From the NCBI RefSeq assembly GCF_027887165.1, contig NC_077233.1, forward strand, positions 232,429,872 through 232,493,871: a stretch of DNA of 64,000 nucleotides. Reading direction: 5' to 3'. Under the pieces are notes generated by a model. It saw nothing but the letters and a program-made list of their open reading frames with translations. It was not told the origin of the DNA and did not search any database. The first letter of the stretch is position 1. Each line of letters begins with the position of its first letter. This stretch comes from Monodelphis domestica. Its lineage: Eukaryota > Chordata > Mammalia > Didelphimorphia > Didelphidae. A program made the position numbers and the translations under genes. This document shows, piece after piece, positions 48,818 through 59,949 of this stretch.

Positions 48818-49006
48818 CAATGTCTTGTTCCTCCTCTCCCACCCAAATTGCCAGAGTTGTTTTTAGGTTTTCTATTACATGAACTAAATGTTGAACTGCT
48901 TTTTAAGTAGTAAGCTGGCGGAGCTTCAGTCGGGTGGTGGATTTCAGAGCCCCTCAAGGGGCTAGAGGGTAATCTGTATTATAAAAGCCAGAATAGTGTT
49001 TCTAGT

Positions 49007-49012
49007 ATTAAA
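49007..49012 (+). terminator. Candidate KNOP1 polyadenylation signal
   Basis: ATTAAA about 190 bases after the KNOP1 stop codon, followed by a T-rich stretch. Other AATAAA hexamers further on (about 49383 and 49505) lie in repeats, so the real site is not certain. Confidence 0.35.
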
Positions 49013-49080
49013 AAACACTTTTATGTTTAATGTTCAAAATTATTCTGGACGAATGGAGGCCATGATATACTAATATCTTT

Positions 49081-49228
49081 TTTTTTTTAAACCCTTACTT
49101 CCAGTCTGAGTATCAGTTTGACAAAAAAGCAGCAAGGGCTGGATTAAGTATCTTGTCCACAAGCACATAGCTAGGAAGTGTGTGAGACTAGATTTGAACC
49201 CAGGTGCCCCCTGACTCCAGGTTTTCCC
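49081..49228 (-). mobile_element. SINE, degraded
   Basis: Reverse-complement SINE: tttttttaaacccttacttc, gtatcttgtccacaagcac, and agactagatttgaacccagg. Confidence 0.75.
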
Positions 49229-49384
49229 CTTTGCCAAGTTTAATTTGTGGCCTTGGTCCTTCTATAGTAGTGAAATAATTTTTGTTTATCTGGGAGTAGC
49301 TCTGGGAAAAGGAGCAATCATGAAATGCAAGAGAAGAGTTACAGCTAGAGTTATTCTGACATTAAGTGTTCAAGCATTTCTAAA

Positions 49385-49625
49385 TAAATTTTTTTCATTA
49401 AAAATTTTCAATTGACAGATCTAAATTTATCTCTCTTCCATCTGCTCCCCAACCTCCCCTCAGAACAAAATTAAAGACTAAAAGTTCTTGTAACATATGC
49501 ATATTTAAGTAAAATAAATTCCCATATTGGGAATGTCTTATTCTGAGTCAATCACGCGTCAGCACGCTTCATCATTGGTCCTCTGGAATCATAGTGGCCA
49601 TTGCACTGAGCAAACTCAACTGCCT
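49385..49625 (-). repeat. L1-type 3' region fragment
   Basis: Shares aaaattttcaattgacag and cttcatcattggtcctctgg-like segments with common marsupial L1 3' regions. Related pieces lie at 29290 and 36100. Confidence 0.45.
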
Positions 49626-49917
49626 TAATTTTCAGTGGGAGGCCACAGTTTTAGATTCATTAAAAAGTAAAAAGGTTTACTGGTATATTTTGATCCACTT
49701 GTATATAGAAAGGTCTGGGCAAGGTTGTCTGTTTCAGATCCCTTTTGTAGTCTGGCTTTTGCTTGAAAATCTCTAGTGAAGGTGACCCTTTCTACTTTGG
49801 GAAAGCATGGATCATAAGGAAATTTTTCCCAACCTCAGGCCTCACTTGATTGCATCCTTTGCAGCTTCTTCCACTGCTCCTGCTTTTGTCCCCTGGGGCT
49901 AATTTGGCTTCCACTAG

Positions 49918-50758
49918 TGTGACCATGAAAATATGGGTTCAAGACTGTGAATTGCCAAAACTGTAAAAATAATTTTAGTGTCTTGATTTTATATAAAAAA
50001 TAAGTGGTCGCCATGGGAAAATTTCCCAAATATGAAATACCCAAGTCAGCTGGGTTTTATGGAGATTTTAATTAATACGAATGAAGGAATTAAGGGAAGG
50101 GAGAGAGACAGACTAAGAGGAAATAGTAGGAAAAGGCCCATGGCCTAGGCCTTTCTCTTTAAGAGAGAAAACTCAGTCTTTTATCCACTCACCACAAGAT
50201 TTTGTCTCAAGCAAAACTCCAACTAAGTTCAGAGGCCCAGCTACTCCAACTAGTCCAAGATCCAACTCCCCCTAAGTTGAGAGAGCCAGCTCCTTTTAAA
50301 GAGAAATTTCTCTTATGTCACCTCCCCTAAATTTTCACATCTACCAATCACAGTAGACGTTTTCCACAGGACTGACCATTCTTAATTCACATCTTCTTTT
50401 GTTAATCACCTTCCCTGAGTAGACTAAAACTTCACACCTCTTGCTAAGCTTGCCCTTTGTAAGTTTCTTGACCTTTTAGTGATTAATTTAACCTTTATAG
50501 GTACTGAGCACCTTTTTTGTATTAGATTTAAAAATAGACCTAGCTTAAGGTTCTAGCTTCACTATACGTATGTTAGGGACTTTTCATTGTTCAATAAGGA
50601 GTTTACAACTTTATCTTCCCCTAAAGTATGCCTAAGTATGGGTGGAGTAATGTTAAAATTCCCAATACATTCCTGATCAAGTACCTCCATTGTTTAAATG
50701 GGGGAATAGCCTTAACCAAATGTTCCAAGGTAGAGTCTGAGCAGTTTTAAGATTCACA
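49918..50758 (-). mobile_element. Solo LTR (family A), copy 5
   Basis: On the minus strand it starts TGTGAATCTTAAAACTGCTC and ends TTTTCATGGTCACA, flanked by perfect CTAG duplications (49914-49917 and 50759-50762). It is 841 bp, matching copy 4 closely through its length. The CT tract is short here (gggagagagacagac on the plus strand). Confidence 0.88.
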
Positions 50759-50944
50759 CTAGGCTTACCAACTTTCAGGTATTAGAAGATGGCAACTATG
50801 ATTCCCATTGTATTCTTCATTTCTTCCATCTTAATCTAACAGACTTGAGACCTTTCATTGTCTTAAGAGGCCCTCCTCCAGGCATTCTTCATTTAACCAG
50901 GGCCCTTCACCCTGAAGTGAACACAGCACTAGAATCAGCCACGT

Positions 50945-51165
50945 GGCACTGTGATTAGGGCTAGGCTTGGAGTCAGAAAGACTTACCCAAGTCTTACCTC
51001 AGATATTTATCAGCTGTGTGAACCTAGACAAGTCACTTCTGTTGGCCTCGATATTTACTTAACTGCAAAATACTTCAAAGGACTGTTATGAGAATCGAGT
51101 CAGGTATTTGTAATGCTTTTAGTATAGAACCTGGCATGTGGAACGTGCTTAATAAATGCACATTT
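50945..51165 (+). repeat. MIR-type CORE-SINE
   Basis: Features: ggcttggagtcagaaagact, agctgtgtgaacctagacaa, and gtgcttaataaatgcac at the end. Confidence 0.75.
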
Positions 51166-51352
51166 CCTGTCTTCTAGAACTATTCTTCTCATTATAGCAT
51201 AAGATCACATTAGCTTTTGGGGCCACTATACATACACTTCACTCACTGAGCTTAGTCCAGTATGGTTTTCCCCATTGTGTCCTTCTGAAGTTGTTTTAAA
51301 CCAAGTGTAAGTTTTTCCTTATTAAACTTCATCAAGATTAGGCCCAGTAAGA

Positions 51353-51515
51353 GGCAAGTAGGAAGTACACTGGGTAGAGCACCAGGTCTGGAGTTAGGAG
51401 GATCTAGCTTCAGATAATTCCTAGTTGCGTGACCATGGGCAAGCCACTTAATTCCTGTTGCCTAACCCATTATTGCTCTTCTACCATACCAATATGGTTC
51501 TTTTTTAAAAAAAAC
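51353..51515 (+). mobile_element. SINE, degraded
   Basis: Contains gggtagagcaccaggtctgg, agttaggaggatctag and gcgtgaccatgggcaagcca. Confidence 0.75.
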
Positions 51516-51519
51516 ATTT

Positions 51520-52765
51520 TTTTTCTTAAGATTAGGCCCAATAATGCAGCTTCTCAAACTTAAGTTCTGTCTCCCCACTCCCACTTTTTGTCATCTACAA
51601 ATCTGACAGCACCTTTGCTTATACCCATGATTGCCAAAAATGTTAAAATGGCATAGGTCCAACCCTGGGTGCCAGGTGTATGCATCTAATCTATGGTCCA
51701 TTCATTCAACCAGTTCCAAATTCACCTAAAGTACCACCATATAGTTTACATCTCCATATCTTCTACAAGAATAGCCTAAAGGCTTTGCAGATATCTAAGT
51801 AGAGATAGATTCCCCTAGTCTACCAGACTAGTAACTGGGTCAGAAAAAAAAAGATACTGCACTGGTGTGACGACTGGAGGACCCGGGTTCAAAGTATGCC
51901 TCTGACACTACTTGCCTCCCTGTGCCTTGGTTCCCCCTCTGCGAATTGAAGCATTGGTCTAGATGACCTTCAAGGGCTCCTCACAGCTTTAGGATTGGAA
52001 TCTGAGGCCAGTTTTTTGATCAAGCCATGCTAGATCTTTGGAATATCCATTGCTTTTTGTAGATGCTGTTTGCTAATCATCACTTGAATTCATTCTAGCA
52101 TTTTGCAAGGAAATAGTCAAGTTCACTAGCCTCCATCTTGCAGGCTTCCTTCTCCTTGCTGGAATTTGGAACATATGCCTACCTTGAATCCTTTTGTCTC
52201 TGCTTCACTAAGATCTTTCAGGGGTGACTGGTGGGAACTCAGCAATCACATCTGCTGGTTGTAGCTTCTGGGCTCAGTAACAAACTCATCGAGGTTGGGT
52301 ATGTGCTTCCTTACTATCAAGCTACATTTCTTGTGTCCCAACTCCTTATTAGTCCATTTTTCTTTTCTATTGTACAACTGGTGGGAAAAATTAAGCAGCT
52401 CTTGTATTCTCTTTCATCGTCTCACCCACCCAGAGCTTTCCCTTTTCTTCCAGCTACCCACTGCCTCCAGTAGAGCTAAATATCCTGGTTGCTTTTGCTT
52501 TCACCTCTAGATTCACCAAGAAAATTCTTATCCCTTATGAATATTACATGGCAAGAATCATTTTTCAATGGCTAGGTCTTAGAGCATTAGCAAGTAATTG
52601 ACTGAGTTCCTTTCTCAAACGTGAGAAGAAATCAACTGGCCTCTGAACAGTGTCTAGCTTTTACTTCTGACTTTTCAGATGAAACTAAAGAATCCACATC
52701 CTAAAAAAGGTAAGCAGAAAAAGTAGACCTATTATTTTCCAGATTGACTTCTGAACTAAACAAAA
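51520..52765. other. Intergenic, no gene recognised
   Basis: Sequence between KNOP1 and VPS35L. A MIR-like phrase lies near 51850-52005 (tgtgccttggttccccctct, agatgaccttcaagggctcc). No exon seen. Confidence 0.45.
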
Positions 52766-52774
52766 TGACAGCCA

Positions 52775-52980
52775 TACAATGAGGTGGCTCAGTGTATAGA
52801 ATGCCAGGTCTGGAGATGGGAGGTTTTGGGTTCAAATTTGACCTCAGACACTTCCTAGCTATGTGACCCTGAGCAAGTCACTTAACCCCCATTGTCTAGC
52901 CCTTCCCATTCTTCTGCCTTGGAACCAGTATTCCAGTATTCATTCTCAGGCAGAGAGTAAGGAGAGTTTTGTTTTTAAAT
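52775..52980 (+). mobile_element. Marsupial tRNA-type SINE
   Basis: Contains gaggtggctcagtgtataga, gggttcaaatttgacctcag, gtgaccctgagcaagtcact and a T-interrupted A-rich end. Confidence 0.85.
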
Positions 52981-53304
52981 GGTAGCTGTAATGATTGAAC
53001 AAGATGGTTGATAGCCATATGTTTGCTATTATCCACTATGAAAAATGCATTCCCCACCTCTACTGTATAGATCTTTTGTAAATAATCCATGGTCACATAC
53101 AACAGTCACTGGTCTATATAGATGTGAAAATGGATTAGACGTAAGTATTTTGTACATGATGTCTTATTTTTCTGAGGCTAAAAAGTAGAAAGTTTTACTC
53201 ATTTGTTGTTGCTTAGGATATTTTATTGTACATATGCACGATGATTGGCTCTCATATGTTCTGTGCAAGAAGCAAGATCCAATGAAAGAAATCAAGAAAC
53301 GAGC

Positions 53305-53420
53305 CTACTTTGCCAAACACTGTGTTTGGCTCCAGAGAAACAATAAGAAAAAGGCAGTCCCTGCCCCCAAAGAGCTTACAGTCTAATGGGGGAAGACAAC
53401 CCAAGAAGAAAGCTGGAGAA
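53305..53420 (+). repeat. MIR-like/dispersed repeat fragment
   Basis: Contains caaacactgtgtttggctc, cagtccctgcccccaaagag and cttacagtctaatgggggaa, the start of the dispersed repeat family seen at 6570, 21870 and 27670. Confidence 0.6.
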
Positions 53421-53424
53421 GGCT

Positions 53425-55840
53425 GCGGAGACGGGGCACAGTAGACTCCAGTCCAAGTAGTGTAGCTGGTGGTAAATGAAGAGCCGGCTGGCCGGAGTCC
53501 TGTTTCAATAGAGGCCGTGTGGGGAGGTCTTTACTCCCCTCTCCGGTCATGGGGCCTGAGGGGACTGATGAGGTGCGAGTCCCAAAGCGAACTTGGTCCT
53601 GTGCTACAGTGGGTTTCCTGGGAGCATGATGGGGTGCAGCTGGTGGAAAGTAAACATACATTCACATGATTTTCCTCCCCAACTGGTCTTTGGGAGGTGC
53701 AAAATCTAACCAGGTTTTAAAATTTTTAACTTCAAAGTGGACCGAGACATCGGTTTCTAAGTGAGAAAATAATCTTAGCATTTTTTTCCCCCTCTTCTTT
53801 GTTCTGGCACAATTGTAACCAATTACTCTCCATATTGGGGAGGGTGGATGCCAGCAGTCATTACCTACAGGGATCTAACGATTTCATGCTGTTCGGTTTC
53901 CCCAGCCTTTCAAAGCAATTATCCCCATTTTTATAATGATTCTTATTTCCCTAACTTTTTTTTTGGTAGGTGCGGTTTATATATAAGAACATTACGGAAC
54001 TCTTGAAATCTTATTTCTTCCTCTGGAAAGAGAGGCAGCAGGATACAGAGCAGAGCCCACAGGCCCTGAATCTTTAAACTCTCAGTGTACACCAATAGTT
54101 TCCTCATGTGCAAACTCCTTATACCAATGAGATAACAGGTCCTCTCTATCCCTGAACACCTTTGGTTAGGAATTGAATAACTCTTTATATTGATTTCCCC
54201 TTATTTTCATGTTGGGCTCCTGTTAAGAAAGTCTGGATTATCATTAAAACAAGGTCATACTCATAACACCAACTGTAACTGGTTTTAGAGAACGACTCAT
54301 TTATCTGGGAAAACAAAGGCACACTGGTTTGAAAGATAACTTCCTTTAGTTTTGCTCCCATTGTCACAACAGAAGAAAATATTTCTCCGAGGTAACTGAA
54401 AGTTTATGAAGCAGGTAAGAACAATTTACAAAATGTATTCATGATTCCTCTAAGTTATACAGAGGGGCCAAGAGTCTTAATCCCATTTTAAGGGGATTTG
54501 ACTAGCACTGACTTCTAGATGCCGTCTAGTCAATTCATAGCTGAGGAAATTGAGGCCCAGAGCTTAAGTGATTTGTCCAAAGTCACAGGTAATAAATTGC
54601 AATTTTGATTCAAACTCGAGTCTCCTGATTTCCAGGCTTTCCACCTTAAATTAGATAAGTTTACTCTCTCGATTATAGCCACCAGAACAAAAACGCTACT
54701 ATATGCACATAGCACTGGTTCTGGACGACTCCCATAGAAAGTTTTGACCTTGAGGTTCTAAGCGTTCTCTGTGGGTACCAGCTCTGGCAGTTGTAGCTCA
54801 TGAGGCCCAACTGGTGTGCTTTCCTTAATCTACTAACAGCTCCAAGAAGGAGTTCTTGGCAAAGACATCTAAGATGGCGTAACTACAAAATGCTACCTTT
54901 CTCCTTCCACGTGAACTGAGTTTTACCTCTGAAATACTAAAATACAATCATGAAAGAGTGGGCACGAACCATGGTAAAGAGGCACATATTCAGAGGACAA
55001 AAGGCTAGACCACTCAACTCTAGGGCTTCAATGCCTTAAATGTCTTTTTACTCCTAAAGGAGTCCTCACAAAGCTCTCCTTCCTGGGTTTTTCATGGGCT
55101 GCTCAACTAGGCCACAGGATCTTCTCCCTGTAGCGTGGTTTCTAATTTCCAGCTTGTTAGCTGTTGAATTGCTAACTGGCTCTCCTTTCATTTTGAGAGG
55201 TCCCACTCCTAAAGCTGTTTCTCTGTAGAAATGTGTTTTTGCTTCTTCAACTTTTGACTAAAACTCCTGAACCAACTATCCAACTTATAGTTTGTCTCCT
55301 GGACAAGTAGCTCCGCTGCTAGATACTAAGGCTAGTGTAAGGGGGAGAGAGAAATCCCTTACTACTCCACCTAAAATGTTCTCCACAGATTTTACAGTAG
55401 AAAATTACTATCAAAGTGATCAATCTACTTATTAATATATTAATCTTTTAAAATCCTAAAAGGCTATTTAATGGAAATTAATGTTTCTTAAATCAAAAAA
55501 TTGAGAATGGGTATTTGTATCCTGAAGTAACTTGCTAGATAATAACAATTTAAACAGATCCCTTCAAGTTTGCAAAGAATTGTATATACATTTTCTCACT
55601 TTAGCCTCACAAATCCTATGAGGTAGATTCCCTGGGTATTATCTATTGCCTTCTTATTGATTAAGAAATTGTGGCTCCAAGAGGTTAATTAATTAGTGTC
55701 CAGTCACATCAGAAGCATAATTTGAACTGAGATCTTCCTCACTCCATCTTCAGGACTTTCCAAATAGGATTTTAGGATTATCTTTAAAAAAGAAAAGGTG
55801 TTAGGAGGATTTTCATGTTTACATGCAATATTTTTTTTCT
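53425..55840. other. Intergenic, little recognised
   Basis: Short MIR-like pieces occur (for example near 54530-54600: gctgaggaaattgaggccca; and 55600-55740). No coding exon. A minus-strand frame at 53383-53661 lacks known domains. Confidence 0.45.
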
Positions 55841-55844
55841 TAAA

Positions 55845-55993
55845 CAAGACAAGAGCAGCAGGGGCTAGGCAATGGGGGTTAAGTGACTTGCCCAGGGTCA
55901 CACAGCTGGGAAGTATAGGAGGCCAGATTTGAAACCAGGACCTCCCATCTCTAGGCCTGCTCTCAATCCACTGAGCCACCCAGCTGCCCCCAT
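55845..55993 (-). mobile_element. Marsupial tRNA-type SINE
   Basis: Reverse complement: gggttaagtgacttgcccag, gtcacacagctgggaagtat, and ccactgagccacccagctgc at the right end. It is about 260 bases beyond the VPS35L stop codon, so it may fall in that gene's 3'UTR. Confidence 0.88.
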
Positions 55994-56255
55994 GAAGTGT
56001 TATTTGTAAATAGAAACCAAGATGCCTTTTTCTTGCAGATGGGAATTGATGATGTAATGAAATCTGATTTTAGCATACCTCTTTGGATTGTCAGAATAAT
56101 TTAAACCAATGCCAAAATAAAAAGCAAGCTATCATGTTAAGGGATTCTTAAAATGAAAGAAGACGAAATTCCAATAACAGCCTAGGATAATGTATATATT
56201 TCCTGACTGAACTACAGAATCCTGAGCTCAGAGCTCAGGAACAAGATTCTTTTGG

Positions 56256-56354
56256 TCAGGTCCTGGTTTGCAGTGGGAGCCTGAGGGCCAGTTCAGTCAA
56301 ATGACTCATTTCTGGTTGTTTACTTCGTTTCTTGATATATTCCAGCGTTTTCAC
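56256..56354 (-). CDS. VPS35L: VPS35L terminal coding exon (last 32 residues)
   Basis: VPS35L (C16orf62) is the VPS35-like subunit of Retriever, which with VPS26C and VPS29 and the CCC complex recycles membrane proteins from endosomes. The exon opens at 56354 after acceptor TTTTTCCTTTTAG and ends with TGA (56258-56256). It encodes [20 protein letters not shown], then [12 protein letters not shown], essentially identical to the human C-terminus. It joins the previous exon in phase 0. The VPS35L C-terminal helical solenoid contacts VPS29. The gene faces KNOP1, with about 7.4 kb between the two stop codons. Confidence 0.95.
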   Translation of the reverse strand: MKTLEYIKKRSKQPEMSHLTELALRLPLQTRT

Positions 56355-56816
56355 CTAAAAGGAAAAATAAAGAAAGATGTCCTTCTGGTTTATAATTTTC
56401 AGGCCCAGCTCCCCTAAGACACTGCCAGATCAGCTAAGTTTACGCATTCTTGCCTAGAGGCCCACTTTGGCAAAAAAAACATAAGAACTCTGAAGGAAAA
56501 GAAGAAACTCTGTATGAATTAAATTACAATGTGCACTCAAGACAGATTCACCCTTCTTTAACAGGAGCTAGATGTTGCTTTCTAGATAACAATTTCTTCC
56601 AAAACAATTAAGCTTTTCAGCAGTAACTGTTCTGCTCACTGAGAAAGTAAGCCCATAAAACTACGTGTCTGTGGCCTTCCTAAAAGGTGAGGTTGGGGAG
56701 AAAGATATTTCTCATCACTTCTCATACTAGGGGATTCTACTAAGAGCCTTATCCATTCCTTATTAAGCCTTGGATACAAGAAGGCCACTCGGGGCTGTTA
56801 CCTTTGCCATGCTTAC

Positions 56817-56963
56817 CATGGTCCTGGTGTCTGCACAGCCATGCCTCTGGGCTAGATTCCACAGGTTAACAGAAAGCTGATTAAGTTTATTGTTTCGCAG
56901 ATCACCATGAGCTAAGATGCTGTTAAAGAAGGAAAGTGCCAGAACACTCTGGCGCTTCAGGGT
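56817..56963 (-). CDS. VPS35L: VPS35L penultimate coding exon (49 residues)
   Basis: A 147-base exon between acceptor CCATTTCAG and donor ATG/GTAAGC. It encodes 49 residues that include [20 protein letters not shown] and [13 protein letters not shown], nearly identical to human VPS35L. Phase 0 at both ends. The intron to the last exon is only 462 bases. The remaining exons must lie beyond position 64000; I searched 57.0-64.0 kb for the expected upstream segment and did not see it. Confidence 0.95.
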
Positions 56964-57179
56964 CTGAAATGGAAAAGAAAATCAATGATTTGTCTGGCCA
57001 ACCAACTGCAAGTGGGCATCTTGGAATTAAATTAACAAAGGTCTGGTGGAAAGAGTGTGAGATCTGGAGTTACATGACGAAGTCTGAATGCCAGCTCTGC
57101 CTCACTGGTCACTCATCCTCTATGGCCTCAGTTTCCTCATCTATGACATGAGAGGGTTCTACAACTATGCTTGTTTAGT

Positions 57180-57782
57180 CAGAAGGGAAACATAATAAAT
57201 TCAGTTATCTAATTAAAATTGGTTTTCAATCAAACTGATTCTGTTGTTACTGATTCCGTTCTGTATCATTGCTGACTTTTTTGTAACTGGCCAAGTCCTA
57301 TTTCATGTCTCATTTTGGAAATTCCGGCTTCCTTGCAAATCACCCATTGTTTAGAAGTTCAGTTCTCTTGCCAATCACTTTCTCTCCTTGCCTCAAGGAA
57401 ATATCTGTTATCCCTGAAGGATGCAGCTGGATGCCAGGGCTTCTAATCTATTAGCCAAAGTATTCTGGTCTACAATTGCTAACCCGTCCTTGCAGGGGGA
57501 TTGAACAATGAACATTTCTTAGTGACAAGATGGAAGAAGTTGTTGCTAGCCTCTCATTTCCAGCCAATCACATTATTCTTCACATCTATGATGCTACAGA
57601 CTTTGTAACCAAACTTTTCCAACCTATGCTGCTGCCTTCTATTCTGGATGCCTCTCCTTTTGTCTATAAAAGAGAGCCAGCCTCCTCATTCTGGGTCTTA
57701 ACTTTTCTGAGAGGCCAAGATCCTGTTTATTGACAAATTTGCATTTCATCAATAAACATATTGTGCTCAGAGCTTTGTGCCA
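57180..57782 (+). mobile_element. Probable solo LTR in VPS35L intron
   Basis: Has CCAAT-type gccaatcac segments (about 57375 and 57565), a TATA box (GTCTATAAAAGAG near 57663) and a polyadenylation signal AATAAACATA (near 57751), spaced as U3-R-U5. The right end is taken at GTGCCA. A 12-base repeat GGTCTACAATTG occurs near 57468 and 57783, which may or may not be a flanking duplication. The left end is uncertain. Confidence 0.5.
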
Positions 57783-57919
57783 GGTCTACAATTGGGAAGA
57801 CTGATCTCCCTGAGATCAAATCCAGCCTCAGACATGTAAGGATGAAATTAATTCTCCCCTGCCCATTTTTAGATTTAATCACAGAATTGTATACACCCCA
57901 TTTACACGAGTGGGGGAGG

Positions 57920-58466
57920 TCTGTGATCCAAGTGTGTGATAGTGGGTGACGAATCAGAATCAACTGACTGACCCCTGGGCAGTCCCAAGCAAAGCTTTAG
58001 CTGTAATCGGTACAAATAAAATGGAAGGAAGTCACAGGAAGTGATGAAAAGGAATGATCTTTAAAAATGCCAAGAACTTCCTGTGGAGAGGTCTTTCCTC
58101 TTCAACTTGACCTTGGAGGAGCTCTGACTGAGGACCTCAAACTGCTTCTATTTTCCATAGAACTATCATGTGGCGTGAGTGAAAAAGGCCGACTCCTTTC
58201 CTGGATTTTCTGAAGGAAGTAGCCTCAGGAGAGGCCTATCCTCTTAAGAGAGGCTTCCTGCATCCCCAGGTCCTCAGGATTGGAGCAAAATACTTAGTGT
58301 ATAGGTTAGATATCTTATCCTATCCTCTCTGATCTTCTTACTTTCACTCTCTACATTTTATTAATAATAAATTCCTAAAAAATGATTTTGGAATTAATTA
58401 AAATTCCTGGCAACCCTACTCTTAAGTAATCTAGTCCAACCTTTTATATTAACCCCTTACATTCTG
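57920..58466 (+). mobile_element. LTR, third family
   Basis: Shares gactgacccctgggcagt and the later taggttagatatctt segment with the LTR at 23760-24312, then attaataataaattcc as a possible polyadenylation region. The end is placed near accccttaca. Boundaries approximate. Confidence 0.5.
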
Positions 58467-58469
58467 GCC

Positions 58470-58632
58470 CTTACAGACACTATCTGGGTAACCCTGGGGA
58501 AACCACCTTATCCTATTTGCCTCAGTTTGCTCATCTATAAAATGAGTTGGAGAAGGAAACAGCAAACTACTCCATCAAGAAAGACCAAATGGGTTCATGA
58601 AGAGTTGGACATAACTGAAAAACAACTGAACA
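58470..58632 (+). mobile_element. SINE with RTE-type tail, 5'-truncated
   Basis: Contains cagtttgctcatctataaaa, gttggagaaggaaacagcaa, actactccatcaagaaagac, and cataactgaaaaacaactg at the end. Confidence 0.75.
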
Positions 58633-59059
58633 TGAATAACCAAATATTAAGTTGTATTTTATCAATTCTTATTGTGCTTTCATTTTTCAATCATCTAACC
58701 TGCTCCATCCCTCCCTGCCACCAAAACTAGAGAAGTGATCCCTCCTTTTGAATTTTCATATTTTCTTTGTTCCCCTTACACTACTTCATCACATTAAACA
58801 GTCCTTACCTGCTTATCCTCCTACACATTAAACAGTAACCCCCTACCATCTCAGGAGATGCTGATTTCCTTGGAACCAGGGAAGATATCTTATATTTCAT
58901 GTATCTCCCTCAATGTTTGGCTCAATGCCTCTAGAATAGTAGAGACTCAACAAATATTTGTTAAATTGAATCAAAAGGCATGTGTTTACCAGGCATGCCA
59001 GCAACAGATAAGGAAATAAGCTTAGGGGCCTTCTCAGAATCTACCTCCCACTCCCTAGA

Positions 59060-59815
59060 ATGCTCACTGCTTTAATGTCATAAATAAAAAACAGCTGAGC
59101 CTTTCTTCAGATTCTCCAAAAGACAAAGATGAATCATGCTCCTTTCCACATAAACTCCAAGGGTTATCTTGCTGAAACATTCTTCCGAAATCCACCAAAG
59201 TCATTGTTTTTCTCATTGCTCCCATGGACTTAATCATGCTGATGATTCTCAAATCTACCTTTCCTGCCTCAAACGCTCTGCTGACTTCCAATCTCTTATC
59301 TCCTTTTAGACATCTCAAACTGGATGTCCAGTATGCATCTTAAACTCAGTATGTCCAAAAAAGAGCTTATCACCCCCCACCCTTCCCTTCTACTTTTTCT
59401 ATTACCGAAGAAGACAACAACATTCAGTCCCTTGGGAGTCACCATTTCATCATGTCCTGTTTCATATCTAGGCTATTACCCAGGCCTGCTGATTTTACCT
59501 TTCAACATCTCTCAGAGAGGCCTCCTCTCCTCTGACACTGCCACCACACTAGCATGGATCCTCATTCCCATGCCTGGTCTACTGTAATAGCCTGCTGGTG
59601 GGTCTGTCTGCCTCAAGTCTCTCCCCACTACAATCCATCCTCCACTTGGTCACAAGTGATTTTCCTAAAACCACAGGCTGGATCATGTCACCCTCCACCC
59701 CATAAATTCCAATGGGGTCCCTACTGCCTCCAGACAAAAATACAAAATGCTCTGTGTGGTATTCAAAGTCTTGTATAACCCAGCCCCTTCCTACCTATCC
59801 AGTCTTCTTACATCT
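59060..59815 (+). repeat. L2-like LINE fragment
   Basis: Ordered L2-like phrases: gacatctcaaactggatgtc, tctctccccactacaatcca, ggctggatcatgtcaccctc, and ctgtgtggtattcaaagtct. Two plus-strand frames across it (59324-59587 and 59554-59778) are remnants or chance. Same type as 28400-29010. Confidence 0.7.
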
Positions 59816-59834
59816 TAATCCCTAACACAGACTC

Positions 59835-59945
59835 TTGGGATTGGAGTTGGTGAAGGAAATCGCAAACCACTCCAGTATCTATCAAGAAACCCTTAAATGG
59901 GGTCATGAAGAGGTGGACACAACTGAAAAAAAAAAACTGTCCATG
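59835..59945 (+). mobile_element. SINE tail (RTE type), 5'-truncated
   Basis: Contains gttggtgaaggaaatcgcaa, accactccagtatctatcaa and cacaactgaaaaaaaaaaac. Only the 3' part is present. Confidence 0.75.
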
Positions 59946-59949
59946 AATG

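Noticed and set aside
53383..53661. 92-residue minus-strand frame and 66-residue plus-strand frame on GC-richer sequence
   Set aside because: They overlap on opposite strands, extend from a MIR-like repeat, and have no recognisable domain or splice support.
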